From Artemisia argyi (taxonomy: Eukaryota > Streptophyta > Magnoliopsida > Asterales > Asteraceae), in contig CM060708.1 in the NCBI GenBank assembly GCA_030686995.1, forward strand, positions 102,864,523 to 102,928,522: 64,000 nucleotides of DNA, in the 5' to 3' direction. The position numbers were made by a program, and so were the translations under genes. Shown one piece after another: positions 35,919 through 45,496 of this stretch. Within the stretch, counting starts at the first letter, position 1. Every line of letters starts with the position of its first letter. Below the pieces are notes generated by a model. It did not search any database, was not told the origin of the DNA, and saw only the letters and a list, made by a program, of their open reading frames with translations.

Positions 35919-36332
35919 ATGGATCAAACAGGTTTGCTATTTTGGTTTCTTATACAGATTTACCAGTTTTATATTATCTCTACAAACATATGTATTTATA
36001 TAAATGTAGCATCATTTTCTTTCATCCATTTCTAAACCTTTATTTCCTTTATGTTTTACAGCGGCATCATCAGGCAAACCACATCATGAAGTATGGTGGC
36101 TTCCAAAATTAGATGCCTTGAGGAAGAAGAAGTTGAAGGCATGGGAAAAAATGAAAAGAAGGAAAGAAAAAAGTACAAATCAAATAAGCTTAAGGCAGCA
36201 ATAAGAAGAACAAAGATGGCTAAACTTGAAGATGAAAAATCTGTCAGCGATGATGATCCTTTGGATCACATTGACTATGATAATCTTCATCTAGCTTATG
36301 ATCAAGAAAATATTCATAAGTTTAGCTGTTAG
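35919..36332 (+). pseudogene. Small two-exon gene, Lys-rich with an acidic end
   Basis: Exon 1 (35,919-35,931) encodes MDQT. After an intron (GTTTGC...TTTACAG) exon 2 from 36,062 continues AASSGKPHHEVWWLPKLDA and a Lys/Arg-rich helix (KKKLKAWEKMKRRKEK). In that frame a stop comes at about 36,203. The neighbouring frame, read from the A-run near 36,167, continues the Lys-rich stretch and ends in an acidic tail (SVSDDDPLDHIDYDN) at 36,332. The two halves look like one protein of about 95 residues broken by a one-base change in the A-run; a sequencing slip there is possible. The basic body with acidic tail could suit a nuclear protein. No family recognised. Confidence 0.55.
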
Positions 36333-36862
36333 ATTATTTTATGTTGTCTATTGTTATGTTTATATTTGTTTCTTTAATTTTATTAATGAAATGAAAATTT
36401 TAATTGTTGTATTCCATTGTTATATATCCTATTCTGTTTGCGGCATTTTATTTTGATTTCAATGTATTATGTTTTTGCTCAACTCAGTTATCACCAATAT
36501 TTTACATACAATTTCAAAATAAACGCATTAGGAATCACCAATAATCTTAGTTCCCATAAGTACATTGTCCCTACAAAGATTATATGGAATTTTTGTTACA
36601 TGGGATGTTCAAGCAAAGGTTAATGAAGGTCTGAATTATGGATGATATTTTCATCTGATCAAATATCCTCTATTTTGCTCTGCGTATCTTATATCAGTAT
36701 TCTCAGACATATGTGTAATATTACCCGATATCTGATGAATCATAAGTTTACATGTTTTTGTGTTCTATTATTGTTTAATATCTAAATATTTATTTATGTT
36801 AGATTATTATAAATTGAATTTTTGTAAAAATAAAAAACTGTATCAATTTAATTAAAATTCAA
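36333..36862. other. Intergenic, AT-rich
   Basis: Presumed 3' flank of the Lys-rich gene and upstream flank of the P450 fragment. The 68-residue frame at 36,417 is AT-rich and without support. Confidence 0.5.
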
Positions 36863-36925
36863 ATGATGATAACACTTCTAATTATACTTCGACATTATAT
36901 TACTTTGTACACAAACGGCAGACAA

Positions 36926-37189
36926 ATGGATTATTCGACCCTCTTTCTCTTATTTACTTTCATATTAACAGTCGTCTACCTCACCACTCTCTTTGGCCGC
37001 CGTAACGCTCGGCTTCCACCGGGACCTTACCCTTTTCCAATAATCGGAAAATTTTTAGAACTCGGTGACAAGCCACATGGTTCTCTCGCTACACTTTCTA
37101 AACGTTATGGTCCTTTAATGTCACTTAAGCTAGGAAGTAGAGCAACTATAGTTGTTTCATCGCCCGATATAGCAAAAAAGTTTTTCCAC
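36926..37189 (+). pseudogene. Cytochrome P450 N-terminal fragment, CYP76-like
   Basis: From the ATG at 36,926: a hydrophobic membrane anchor (residues 1-23), the proline hinge [12 protein letters not shown], then [21 protein letters not shown] and [13 protein letters not shown]. These are the opening 88 residues of a plant P450 monooxygenase, anchored in the endoplasmic reticulum. The GDKPHGSLA...GPLMSLKLG pattern is closest to the CYP76 family, which includes terpenoid hydroxylases; subfamily not assigned. About 400 residues are missing, including the I-helix, the ExxR motif and the haem-binding Cys loop. The gene stops exactly where a terminal-inverted-repeat element begins (37,190), and no P450 sequence follows it. 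The ATG at 36,863 is in frame, but the 21-residue lead before the anchor is unusual, so I prefer 36,926. Confidence 0.88.
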
Positions 37190-37632
37190 GTTAGTATATG
37201 AATCATTAAAATGAAACGCTTAATAAATAGTATAGACTCGATCCTCACTAACCTTAGCAAAAGATTTTGTTACCATCAACGAAACCCTTCGATGTTATAA
37301 GCGCATTCCAAAGGCACGAGTGTGGGAACATTTACTCATAATCTAGAAAGCAAGCACATTTAAAAAAAAAACTAAATGGCATTAACAGATTACATAGACC
37401 GTATTTACAAAATGGGAAACATCAAAAGATATGGAGACACAACCACAAGCAGAGTATTACTCAATAACATCAACATCCAAAACAAAACAAAAAAAGTATT
37501 ATTTTTTTGCTTTTTTATATCTCAACATCTCAGCAATGAACATTTAAAAGGTTAGTGAACATTGATAAGGTTAGTGAGTATTAAGTCTAAACTATTTATT
37601 AAGTGTTTCATTTTAATGATTCATATACTAAC
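37190..37632. mobile_element. 443-bp terminal-inverted-repeat element (MITE-like)
   Basis: The first 64 bp (GTTAGTATATGAATC...CTCACTAACC) match the reverse complement of the last 64 with a handful of mismatches. There is no coding capacity. The left flank ends TTTTTCCAC and TTTCCAC recurs 9 bp after the right end (37,642-37,648), which may be a shifted or decayed target duplication. The superfamily is not clear from the ends. Confidence 0.72.
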
Positions 37633-37651
37633 ATTTTGTTGTTTCCACTAG

Positions 37652-37813
37652 GCAAACTACATACAATGCATCATTAGGAATAGTGATATGCACAAATACG
37701 ATGAAGCACTTCAAGAGGCCATGTGGTATATTGTTAGCGGTTTTTGTGCGGCAAACAATGAAGGTATATACCCTTTATTTACCAACAGGTACAAGATTGT
37801 GTTGTTAAGATGA
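37652..37813 (+). pseudogene. Stray RPA-type OB-fold exon
   Basis: After an acceptor (CCACTAG) the frame reads ANYIQCIIRNSDMHKYDEALQEA, then MWYIVSGFCAANNEG and PLFTNRYKIVL, ending in TGA. This is the pattern of the first strand set of plant RPA large-subunit/DUF223 OB folds (Y.I..F.......Y..T.N.YKI). It lies isolated between the inverted-repeat element and 440 bp of empty sequence, so it is a fragment. Confidence 0.6.
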
Positions 37814-38256
37814 ATGATCCGAGTATTATACTTGAACTTTAATAAAATTTTATATAAAGAAAATATTTTTACACCTATAATCTTATAAATCAACAGAAGT
37901 AAGTATAACATAAAACCAACATAAACACATAAAAACGGAGTGGAGTTAACAACAACAACAAGTAAAAAGCATTTAAACCTTAAAAAAATCGTTACCTTCA
38001 ACATCAAATAGCAACAACAAATTCACATATAAAACATAGTTTCATTACATCCATAATTAAACAACCTGGATACATCCAAATCCGAAACTGATAATAACAT
38101 ACATACTTCATTTACAGATAATTAACATAATATAGTGTCACCGTTATACAAATACAATATGGTTTAGAATAGAATAATTAAACATTCCTACAAATATTTA
38201 TAACATAATAATTTCATAATAGTCATACCAAAAGAGAGTTTAAGAACATTACGGTT
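37814..38256. other. No gene seen
   Basis: AT-rich flank beyond the end of the convergent B3-like gene. It may hold that gene's 3' untranslated region. Confidence 0.5.
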
Positions 38257-39575
38257 TTAACAGAAGTCAAATATCACTACTTGGCGATGCACGCCATCTT
38301 CCACTTCTTCCATTACTTCAATAAACTTGAATCGCAACATTTTTGGCATCACGAACCCATACATTGCTCGAAATTGTCTCCAATTGCCTTTCATTACCAC
38401 ATGGTTTGTCCTCATTGGATCTTCTGGGTGGAATACCATCTTTACTATCATCGGATATTTGACATCATTATGGAATAACTTAGCTATGGTGTGAGTATGC
38501 ATCATGCGTTTCTCACAAATTTTTGCATGTATTGTCTACAATTAGTTTACATGATTTCGTGAAATGGAAAAATACATGATTTAAAGTTTTAATATACTTA
38601 CCAATCGACGATAATCGCAAATGGCATAATTCAACTCCGTATAAAAGACATCAACTTTATCTACATGAGTATGATGACCCGGCCATGTGCAAACATTTTT
38701 GGCTCTCTTATCTATTACAAAGAAGAAACGTTTATTTGTTAAAACTATCAAAATAATATAATTTACATCTACGAGTTTAAACTAATTTACTTGCAGCAAC
38801 ATAATATGGTATCTGACAAGTGGGAAACCTCAACATTGTGGGACAAACTCTTTCATCGTACAACCCCAAACCTGAATCATCAAACACCATCAATTTTAAT
38901 CTGTTATCTCCTAAATTGGTGAATACCATCCTCTGTCCTACAGTTATGTCAGCATATTCCACGAGTTGATCCCAACGGTCCCCTGATAAACAATTCATTA
39001 TGTATTCATATTGTGGATACGGTTGTAATCTCTCATAGATCAACTTGAACCTCAAAACATTAACGGTAACCCAAATTCTGTTTCTAACAAGATCTCTAAT
39101 AAAATCATCCGGTAAAAGCTGCATTAATGTACAAAAAAAATAATAATAATAATAATAAGGAAAAAAAAGTTATTCTTACTTAAACAATTATGATCATGAT
39201 CTTGAAATACTATAATATCCTTATATCAAAAGAGAACTATATGAATAGATTCACATACATGCACTAATTCTCTGCATTCTACAAGACACCTGAAAACTCT
39301 ATCTCCAACCACATCTACTCCATATCCCAGAGTTTCAATTCCATTGTTATCATACCCTGTAAAAATATGTTATGCGCTTCCCTAACAAAGTGAAGTATTC
39401 TCACAGTCGGTTGTATGTTCGATCTAATGAACGCTTTCCATTCATCATCATAAAACTGCAAGTCATTTGCTCTCCCACGTCTAAATTGGCATACATATCT
39501 GCGCCTATCATTCCCATGGATGAAAATGTAATCTTGGTTGGAGTAAAAGTTATCAATGAACACTTGTGGCAAATT
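38257..39575 (-). pseudogene. B3-like DNA-binding domain gene, four exons
   Basis: Exons 39,575-39,259, 39,118-38,791, 38,711-38,602 and 38,535-38,257 have GT-AG borders and consistent phase. Exon 1 gives QNLPQVFIDNFY...YDDEWKAFIRSN and RILHFVREAHNIF. Exon 2 gives LLPDDFIRDLV...DRWDQLVEYADITVGQRMVF and LKLMVFDDSG. Exon 4 gives MKGNWRQFRAMYGFVMPKMLR. Each repeats the B3 pattern (LP..F, then W..F/W..L..., then a hydrophobic strand), so two or three B3-like domains stand in tandem, as in REM-type plant transcription factors. Exon 1 loses frame in the T5 run near 39,360. The first exon is missing: a copia LTR begins 84 bp upstream of exon 1, inside what should be an intron. Probably a dead gene, though a single slip in a T-run could also be a sequence error. 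Confidence 0.68.
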
Positions 39576-39658
39576 CTGCAAAATTTCATATGCTTAAATT
39601 TAAATTATAACAATAAAATCATATGTAGGACCTTAAAACTATCAACTTTATCAATAAT
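39576..39658. other. Remnant intron of the B3-like gene
   Basis: AT-rich sequence ending in the acceptor TTTTGCAG on the minus strand; the upstream exon is not in view. Confidence 0.45.
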
Positions 39659-40004
39659 ATAGCACGTATGGATGGTGAATTGATGAATATAAGTGGCATA
39701 TGAAATATAGAGAGAATAAGATGAAGAGAACTTTATTGATAAAACATACACACTTACACACACAAGCACACACCTCAAATGAGCCTTTGAGGTGTTTATA
39801 TAGTACTTAACATGAGATGCCCTAAAGGCTTTCTATGGGCTTGGACTTGGATTACATGAAACATTACAAGACTTACTTACTTAACTCTTAACATATTAGA
39901 TTACCAAGTCCCATAGTCCAATATCTATTCCTAACACACGACATATAAAGTTATATTTATTAGAATGACCATCACTTTTCTATTACATATTTTTAATGCT
40001 AACA
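39659..40004 (-). repeat. 3' LTR of a second minus-strand copia element
   Basis: On the minus strand it starts TGTTAGCATTAAAAATATG after a polypurine tract. A TATA-like ACTATATAAACACC lies near 39,800, and it ends about CCATACGTGCTAT at 39,659, where the expected closing ACA is altered. Length is about 346 bp. The outer end is therefore approximate. Confidence 0.72.
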
Positions 40005-40020
40005 ATCTCCCCCTAAGGGG
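40005..40020 (-). promoter_or_regulatory. Polypurine tract of the copia element
   Basis: On the minus strand CCCCTTAGGGGGAGAT directly precedes the LTR start, the usual plus-strand primer position. Confidence 0.82.
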
Positions 40021-42540
40021 TGGATATTCAAATGATGGTCCACGTGATTAGGTCTTCTGTGTTCTTTATCTTGAACTTTGTGTGTCGTTGTAGATTAGCC
40101 TTTAGTCTTTGTTCCTTCATGCTTTGTGATCTTTGATAACTGACTCTTCATCTTTATTTGTCTGCCTTTCGTCACTTCTTAGTCTCCGGTGGTTGTATTC
40201 TTTTCCAACATCTCATACGTCTTTAGTCTTTGTGATACATACATTTGTTGTTCCCGTTCTTTCACTTTGATCTTTGTCTCTTTACTTTGTAGATACCGTT
40301 TTGTATCGTAGAATCATTCTTTTACCTTTGCTATGCCTTGATCTTTGTGAGAACTTTCATTGACTTTGAGATTTATGTATGAGCATGTAGAATCTATCGT
40401 CATGGAGGTGATGTGTTGCTGCAGGTAAACAGTTAGCAATAAACAACCGGTACTTACAGGTTCGGAATTAGTGATCATCAACAGCATAGTGTGAAGACTC
40501 CTTCTAACCCTTACCAAGGCCGTTTCCAAATTGGATACCCCCGAGAGGGCTTACAAGATCTACTAAGTAGATCAATGAATGGGTGAGTCACTGGAGATCA
40601 CCCCACGACTGTAGACCGTTTTGGAACCACCGCGAACACTAAGCGTAGCCCACAAGGAGTTACCGAAGTGACCTGCTATCAGGGCTGCTTGATGTTGACC
40701 CTGGTAGGAGTTTCCATTCAATCATTGAGAATCACAAATGTGAATCCTCTCATAAATGTTCTGGAAAATTGCTAAGATCTGCGTAGGACTCTAAAGTTTA
40801 CATCTGGTGTCCTTAATGTTGAACAACCATAAGTATCATGTGTTCCTATGAGATCTTTTGATGAATCTCGGGGCTCTAGACTCGATAAGTGCACATTTGG
40901 TTTCCTATGCGGAGATTTGGGAGAGGTCTTTTGTTTCAATATCACCATCTCTAAGAGATAAGTTGATAGATTACACCGGTTCCCCGTGAGAATGAAACAA
41001 GCCCTTTTAAGAGAACTTGAGTGGTTAAGAAGGTTTAGTGCAGTGCGTCACTGGGTCCATGAAGTCTTTGTCTTCAATACTGGTGTCACCTTAGTAACAG
41101 CCGATAGCATATGAATTGAACCCGGTTTCTGCCCTAAGGTTAAACATATGGAGGGCTATTTCTTTTCACCCTTTTTCATAACTTTTCTTTTTAATTCTTC
41201 AACCCCTTATTTCTCCTTTCTCATTTTCTTCTTTTTTCAATCATACCTAAGGACTTCTAATTCTAATCTATTGGATTTGTCCTTGGGTAGATCCCTCCGG
41301 CTCTGGCGGATCATAGGACGGTTTTTCCTAACCTTAGTCACCTTATATCTTCATGACTATCCTATTGTTGCCATAAAACCATTCATTTGAAAATCTCTCA
41401 AAGTGTTTATGATTATTAAACATCTTTATTGACACTTTGAGAGTTTTGGTTTCTTTTGAGGACTCCCCCTTTACATGTGCTCATGTGTTTTAAGAAATTT
41501 GCACATGCGGGAGGAGTTTGCACTTTTGAATTGATCCACTTTCAGTGAACGTGACCGATTTGAGACACGCTTACATCACTAGTTAGACTATCTTGAAATT
41601 ATTACCCGTCCTGGTCAAGTCCAAAGAAAGTCTCTCGATACGGTACATTCTATTCAAACAAGTCCTATTCGAGACACGCTTACATCACTAGTTAGACTAG
41701 CTTGAAATTATTACCCGTCCAGGAAAAGTCTTTTCGATTACTGACACTTTAAGCTTCGTCAATTCATTGGTACTTTCTGAGTCGAGCTCTTTTTGAGATT
41801 CAGTCACTATCTTTAAGCATTTTTTATCACATTTTAATCATGTATTCTCCCCTTCAAAAATAGCATATCGTGATATTTTCTATATCAACTGATTAAGAAA
41901 AAGCATTTGGAGAGAAAGACAGATTTGATTTTGCATGAAATTGGAACATTTTTGTTTTTGTACTCTCCCTTAATGATAGCTCATTTTAAAATCAATTAAG
42001 GGTTTGAAGGGAGTTATATTGAGCACTAATTTTAAGAGATTTTGAGAAATCTTTTGAACAATCTTGAAAAAGTGCTCAAGAATTTTGTTTGTAAAACGAG
42101 TTTTTGTTTGAAATCTTTTTCGTTTGTTTATACTCGAACTTTTGAAAATGATTTCATCTTTGAACGTACGAGTCCTTGATTTGAAAATAATCAGAAGTCG
42201 TCATTGAGGTCTGGGTTTCGTACTTAAGTATACGAAAGCCATTGTGAGAAACTTTTTAGAAACGACATATTTTAGAAAATTTTTTTAAAGAACTCCCGTT
42301 CAAGCATCTGTACATGTCCGTATTATTGTTGAATGACATTTCTAGAAACGTACAGAATAATGATTTATACGAGAGACATGTTGTGAGAAGAATATTTTTG
42401 GATTTTTTGATTTTATATTGTTTTTGTATTTATGAAAATTTTATATTTTTGTATTTTGTTTTTGTTTGTTTTTCAAATTTTGTATTTTGTTTTTTCAAAA
42501 ATATTTACAACGAAGCGATTTTGAAAACATTTTTCAAGAA
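40021..42540 (-). other. Long 3' noncoding region of the copia element
   Basis: About 2.5 kb between the RNase H end and the polypurine tract. No frame has a recognisable domain; the frames at 41,148, 42,314 and 42,466 (plus strand) and 40,314 (minus strand) are chance. It contains a duplicated 60-bp block (41,556 and 41,671). Confidence 0.65.
41556..41733. repeat. Direct repeat of about 60 bp
   Basis: GACACGCTTACATCACTAGT...GAAATTATTACCCGTCC occurs twice with only two or three differences, starts about 115 bp apart. Confidence 0.85.
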
Positions 42541-43664
42541 GATTCGAGAAGACGTTCTAGCTCCTCAGGAGTTAGGCTTCACATGCCAATTCATCAAACT
42601 AAATCGTCAAACCTTTCTTTTGGAAGGGATTTAGTAAATAGATCGGCGAGTTGGTATTCAGTTTTAACAAAAAATAATTCAATAGTACCCTCTTCTACGT
42701 GCTCTTTGATGAAATGGTAGCGGACTCTAATATGCTTAGTCTTTGAATGTTGTACGGGATTGCACGAGATGGCTATGGCACTTTTCGAGTCACAATCCAA
42801 AGGTATTTTATCGAAAGTAAAGCCATAATCTGTGAGCTGTGTCCGCATCCAAAGAACTTGGGCACAACACGTAGATAGAGACACATACTCGGCTTCGGCG
42901 GTTGATAGCGCAGTACAATCTTCCTTTCATGACGACCAGCCTACTAGCTTTTCACCCAAAAATTGTGCTCCACCTGATGTACTTTTTGTTGTATCTTGAT
43001 CACCTGCGTGGTCGGCATTTGAAAATGCTATTAGTTTAAACTCAGAATCCTTCAGATACCAAAGTCCCATGTTAATGGTTCTTCGTAGATACCGAAAGAT
43101 CCGTTTGACCTCTTGGAGGTGAAGTTCGATAGGCTTTGCCTGAAACCGTGCTAATAAGCAAACAGCAAAATGAATATCAGGTCGACTAGCAGTAAGGTAC
43201 ATGAGAGAACCAATCATGCTCCGATATTTCTTCAGATCGATGGGTTTCTCAAATAAATCAGCACCGATTTTTGGTGAAGTGACCATTGGTGTACCAACAG
43301 AATCACAGTTTTCCATACCATGTTTGTAAAACAAGAAAGAATTTAAGTTCCCCCATCATGGACATTTCAAATTTGCTTTTCATGAAATTTGCAAAATGTT
43401 TTGAATGATTCGGATTAGTGGACCCAAAGATAATGTCGTCCACGTAAATCTGAACATCAAAATGTCATCTTTGTATTTTCTTGTAAACAAGGTAGAATCG
43501 ACAGTTCCATTGGTGAGATTGTTTTGGATCAGGAAAGATGATAATTCGTCATACCACGATTTTGGAGCTTGTTTTAAACCATAAATGGCTTTCTTAAGCT
43601 TGTAGACGTAGTCTGGATGTTCCTTATCAACGAATCTGTTGACATAAATAATGCCTAAAAACAT
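42541..43664 (-). pseudogene. Copia RT C-terminal part and RNase H, decayed
   Basis: Pieces in order on the minus strand are: EHPDYVYKLKKAIYGLKQAPKSWYDEL (RT thumb side); a YVDD-coding stretch now out of frame near 43,440; MIGSLMYLTASRPDIHFAVC; the RNase H stretch FSNADHAGDQDTTKSTSGG; and [14 protein letters not shown] with [13 protein letters not shown] near the end. Breaks include a frameshift before the YVDD, a deletion near 43,330, and TGA codons near 42,930, at 42,594-42,596, 42,591-42,593 and a few codons on. At least four of these stops fall where the family has Arg, as expected from CGA to TGA change. The RT is cut at 43,664 by the SIRE-like LTR; the upstream coding part is not in the window. 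Confidence 0.88.
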
Positions 43665-44056
43665 TGTTAACATATTAACAATATCTCTATGTTTTGATGA
43701 TTACAAAACATAAACTCATTGAACTAAAATTTATGACATAAACAAGTATTTAGTGATAAATATCTCTCTTTACATCCAAATCACTTAAGGTATGGATAAA
43801 CAAAGTGTTTATTGCAATCTATGATCAAAGGAAATTTTTCTAAATCACTAGATTTTTTATTAAATCTCATAAACATTTTATATCATTTACAAAATCATTT
43901 TTGGAATTAAAAGAATATGTTTAAATCATTATAAGTATATGAATTCAAATTTTTAACCAAAAATGGCAAATATAATCTAGAAAAACCTTCCCCACAAAAG
44001 AACAAACAAAGCCAACGTTCTGGAGGGGGCGGCCCCCTTAATTACTAGGCGGCCCC
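43665..44056 (+). repeat. 5' LTR of the SIRE-like copia, first part
   Basis: Starts TGTTAACATATTAACAATATC inside the copia RT sequence and breaks off at GGCGGCCCC, continuing at 53,043. AACAT at 43,660-43,664 would be its target duplication; the other copy is not visible because the element's 3' end is missing. Confidence 0.75.
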
Positions 44057-45456
44057 TGATGAGTGGGAATCGCACCAGGCTTTACCTCTCATGGGATCTT
44101 GAGAAGCTTACAACCCTCACCAGGCAGTGTACCTGATCGTTGTAGTATAGTATAGTGACAAGTACCGGGGGATAGATCGTTCAGCTTAGGAATAGTGTCG
44201 CTAGGATTAGAAAACCTAAATACTAGTTCTAAAGGTGAGGGATGATTATTTTTGTATTTTATATTTTTTAGAAAGCAATTAAAAATCTCGGGTTTGAAGG
44301 ATTTGGGCGGAATTAGTTGCTAATCAACTAACCCAATACTAAAGATGCAATCAAAATAAAATACTAGAAATGAAAATAAACGAAATTATACTAAAGTTGT
44401 GAGCAATAAGTGGAGAAAATGTGTTTACTTAGATTTCACTACTCCCTAGACATCTTTTACATGTTAATTACTTGTTATAATTGCATGGATGACGAATCGT
44501 ATTCCTTAATATCATTCATGGGGTGGCACACTTAACTCCCCAATTCTATGAGCTCTTATCTCCTCCTATACCATGCCCAGCACAACATAGGGATTATAAA
44601 TAGTGGCTCATGCATTAAATACAACCAATAAAGACCTAGTGCGCATCGGTTCATGTTTCTTAAGACGTTCAAGCATGTTACCAATTGGAGATCTGCCAGT
44701 TTTCTTAAGCCTAACATATAAATCATTCATCCAAGACAAGTATAAACAAGTAATCAACACATAATTAACATCTAGGTTTCATTAGATCCAAGCAAACACA
44801 AGATAGATCTAGCCTAGCATGATGGAATTAAGACAAGAACAAGATATAGACAACCAACACATAGACATATTGATTGAATTAAAAGAACACTTATCTCAAT
44901 TACACATGAAAGGTATCAAGGGCTTGGAACCCTTGAAAAACCTGTAAAATTCGCACCAAGTTCGTACTTAGGGTTTCTCCAAAACTTCCTCTCTTAATGT
45001 GAAAATTAGAAAACTATATATAGGAAAAGGGGTCTGACGGCGTCAAGACTAAACTTGTGACGTCGTCACCTCGCCGCCAAAACTCTTCTCGGACTGCCTT
45101 GATCTACATTTGACGCCGTCATGTGATAATCATTTCCAGGCCGTCATGACTTTTACTCTTGACGCCCTACTTCGTGACGCCGTCAAATCTGTACTGGGTC
45201 GTCATGGAATTTACTCTTGACGCCGTCAGGATGTGCTCTTGACGCCGTCACCTACTGTTCCCAGCATAGAAAATTAAGACTTTGGCGTTTTCTTCACTTT
45301 TATGCTCCAAAAACGTCCGAATTGCTTCCTTTTCCAGATTTCACTCCCAAAGTACCTAAAATCACAAAAGGAACGATTTAGGGCAATATTTGATCAAATA
45401 AATTCAATTCCGGGCTTAAATGACCCCCTAAAAGTGGATCATTTTTCGCCTCATCA
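44057..45456 (-). repeat. Left (3') LTR of the Athila-like element
   Basis: 1,400 bp. It differs from 51,641-53,042 at scattered bases, several of them C/T changes at CpG. The promoter side (right end) holds the TGACG array and a TATA box CTATATATAG on the minus strand at about 45,012-45,022. The transcribed part contains a conserved TTAATTACATG/GATCTTGAGAAGC end. Confidence 0.93.
45035..45250 (-). promoter_or_regulatory. TGACG palindrome array, left LTR
   Basis: Intact 11-bp palindromes at 45,035, 45,111, 45,175, 45,218 and 45,240, with variant or half sites between (e.g. TGACGTCGTCA at 45,058). The nearest is about 13 bp upstream of the TATA box. Confidence 0.62.
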
Positions 45457-45496
45457 TATACCCTTACACTTGAGATTTGCTTGTCCTCAAGCAAAT
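45457..45496 (-). promoter_or_regulatory. Hairpin plus polypurine tract next to the 3' LTR
   Basis: On the minus strand ATTTGCTTG-AGGA-CAAGCAAAT (45,496-45,475), then CTCAAGTGTAAGGGTATA, then the LTR. Identical in layout to 10,219-10,258. Confidence 0.75.
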
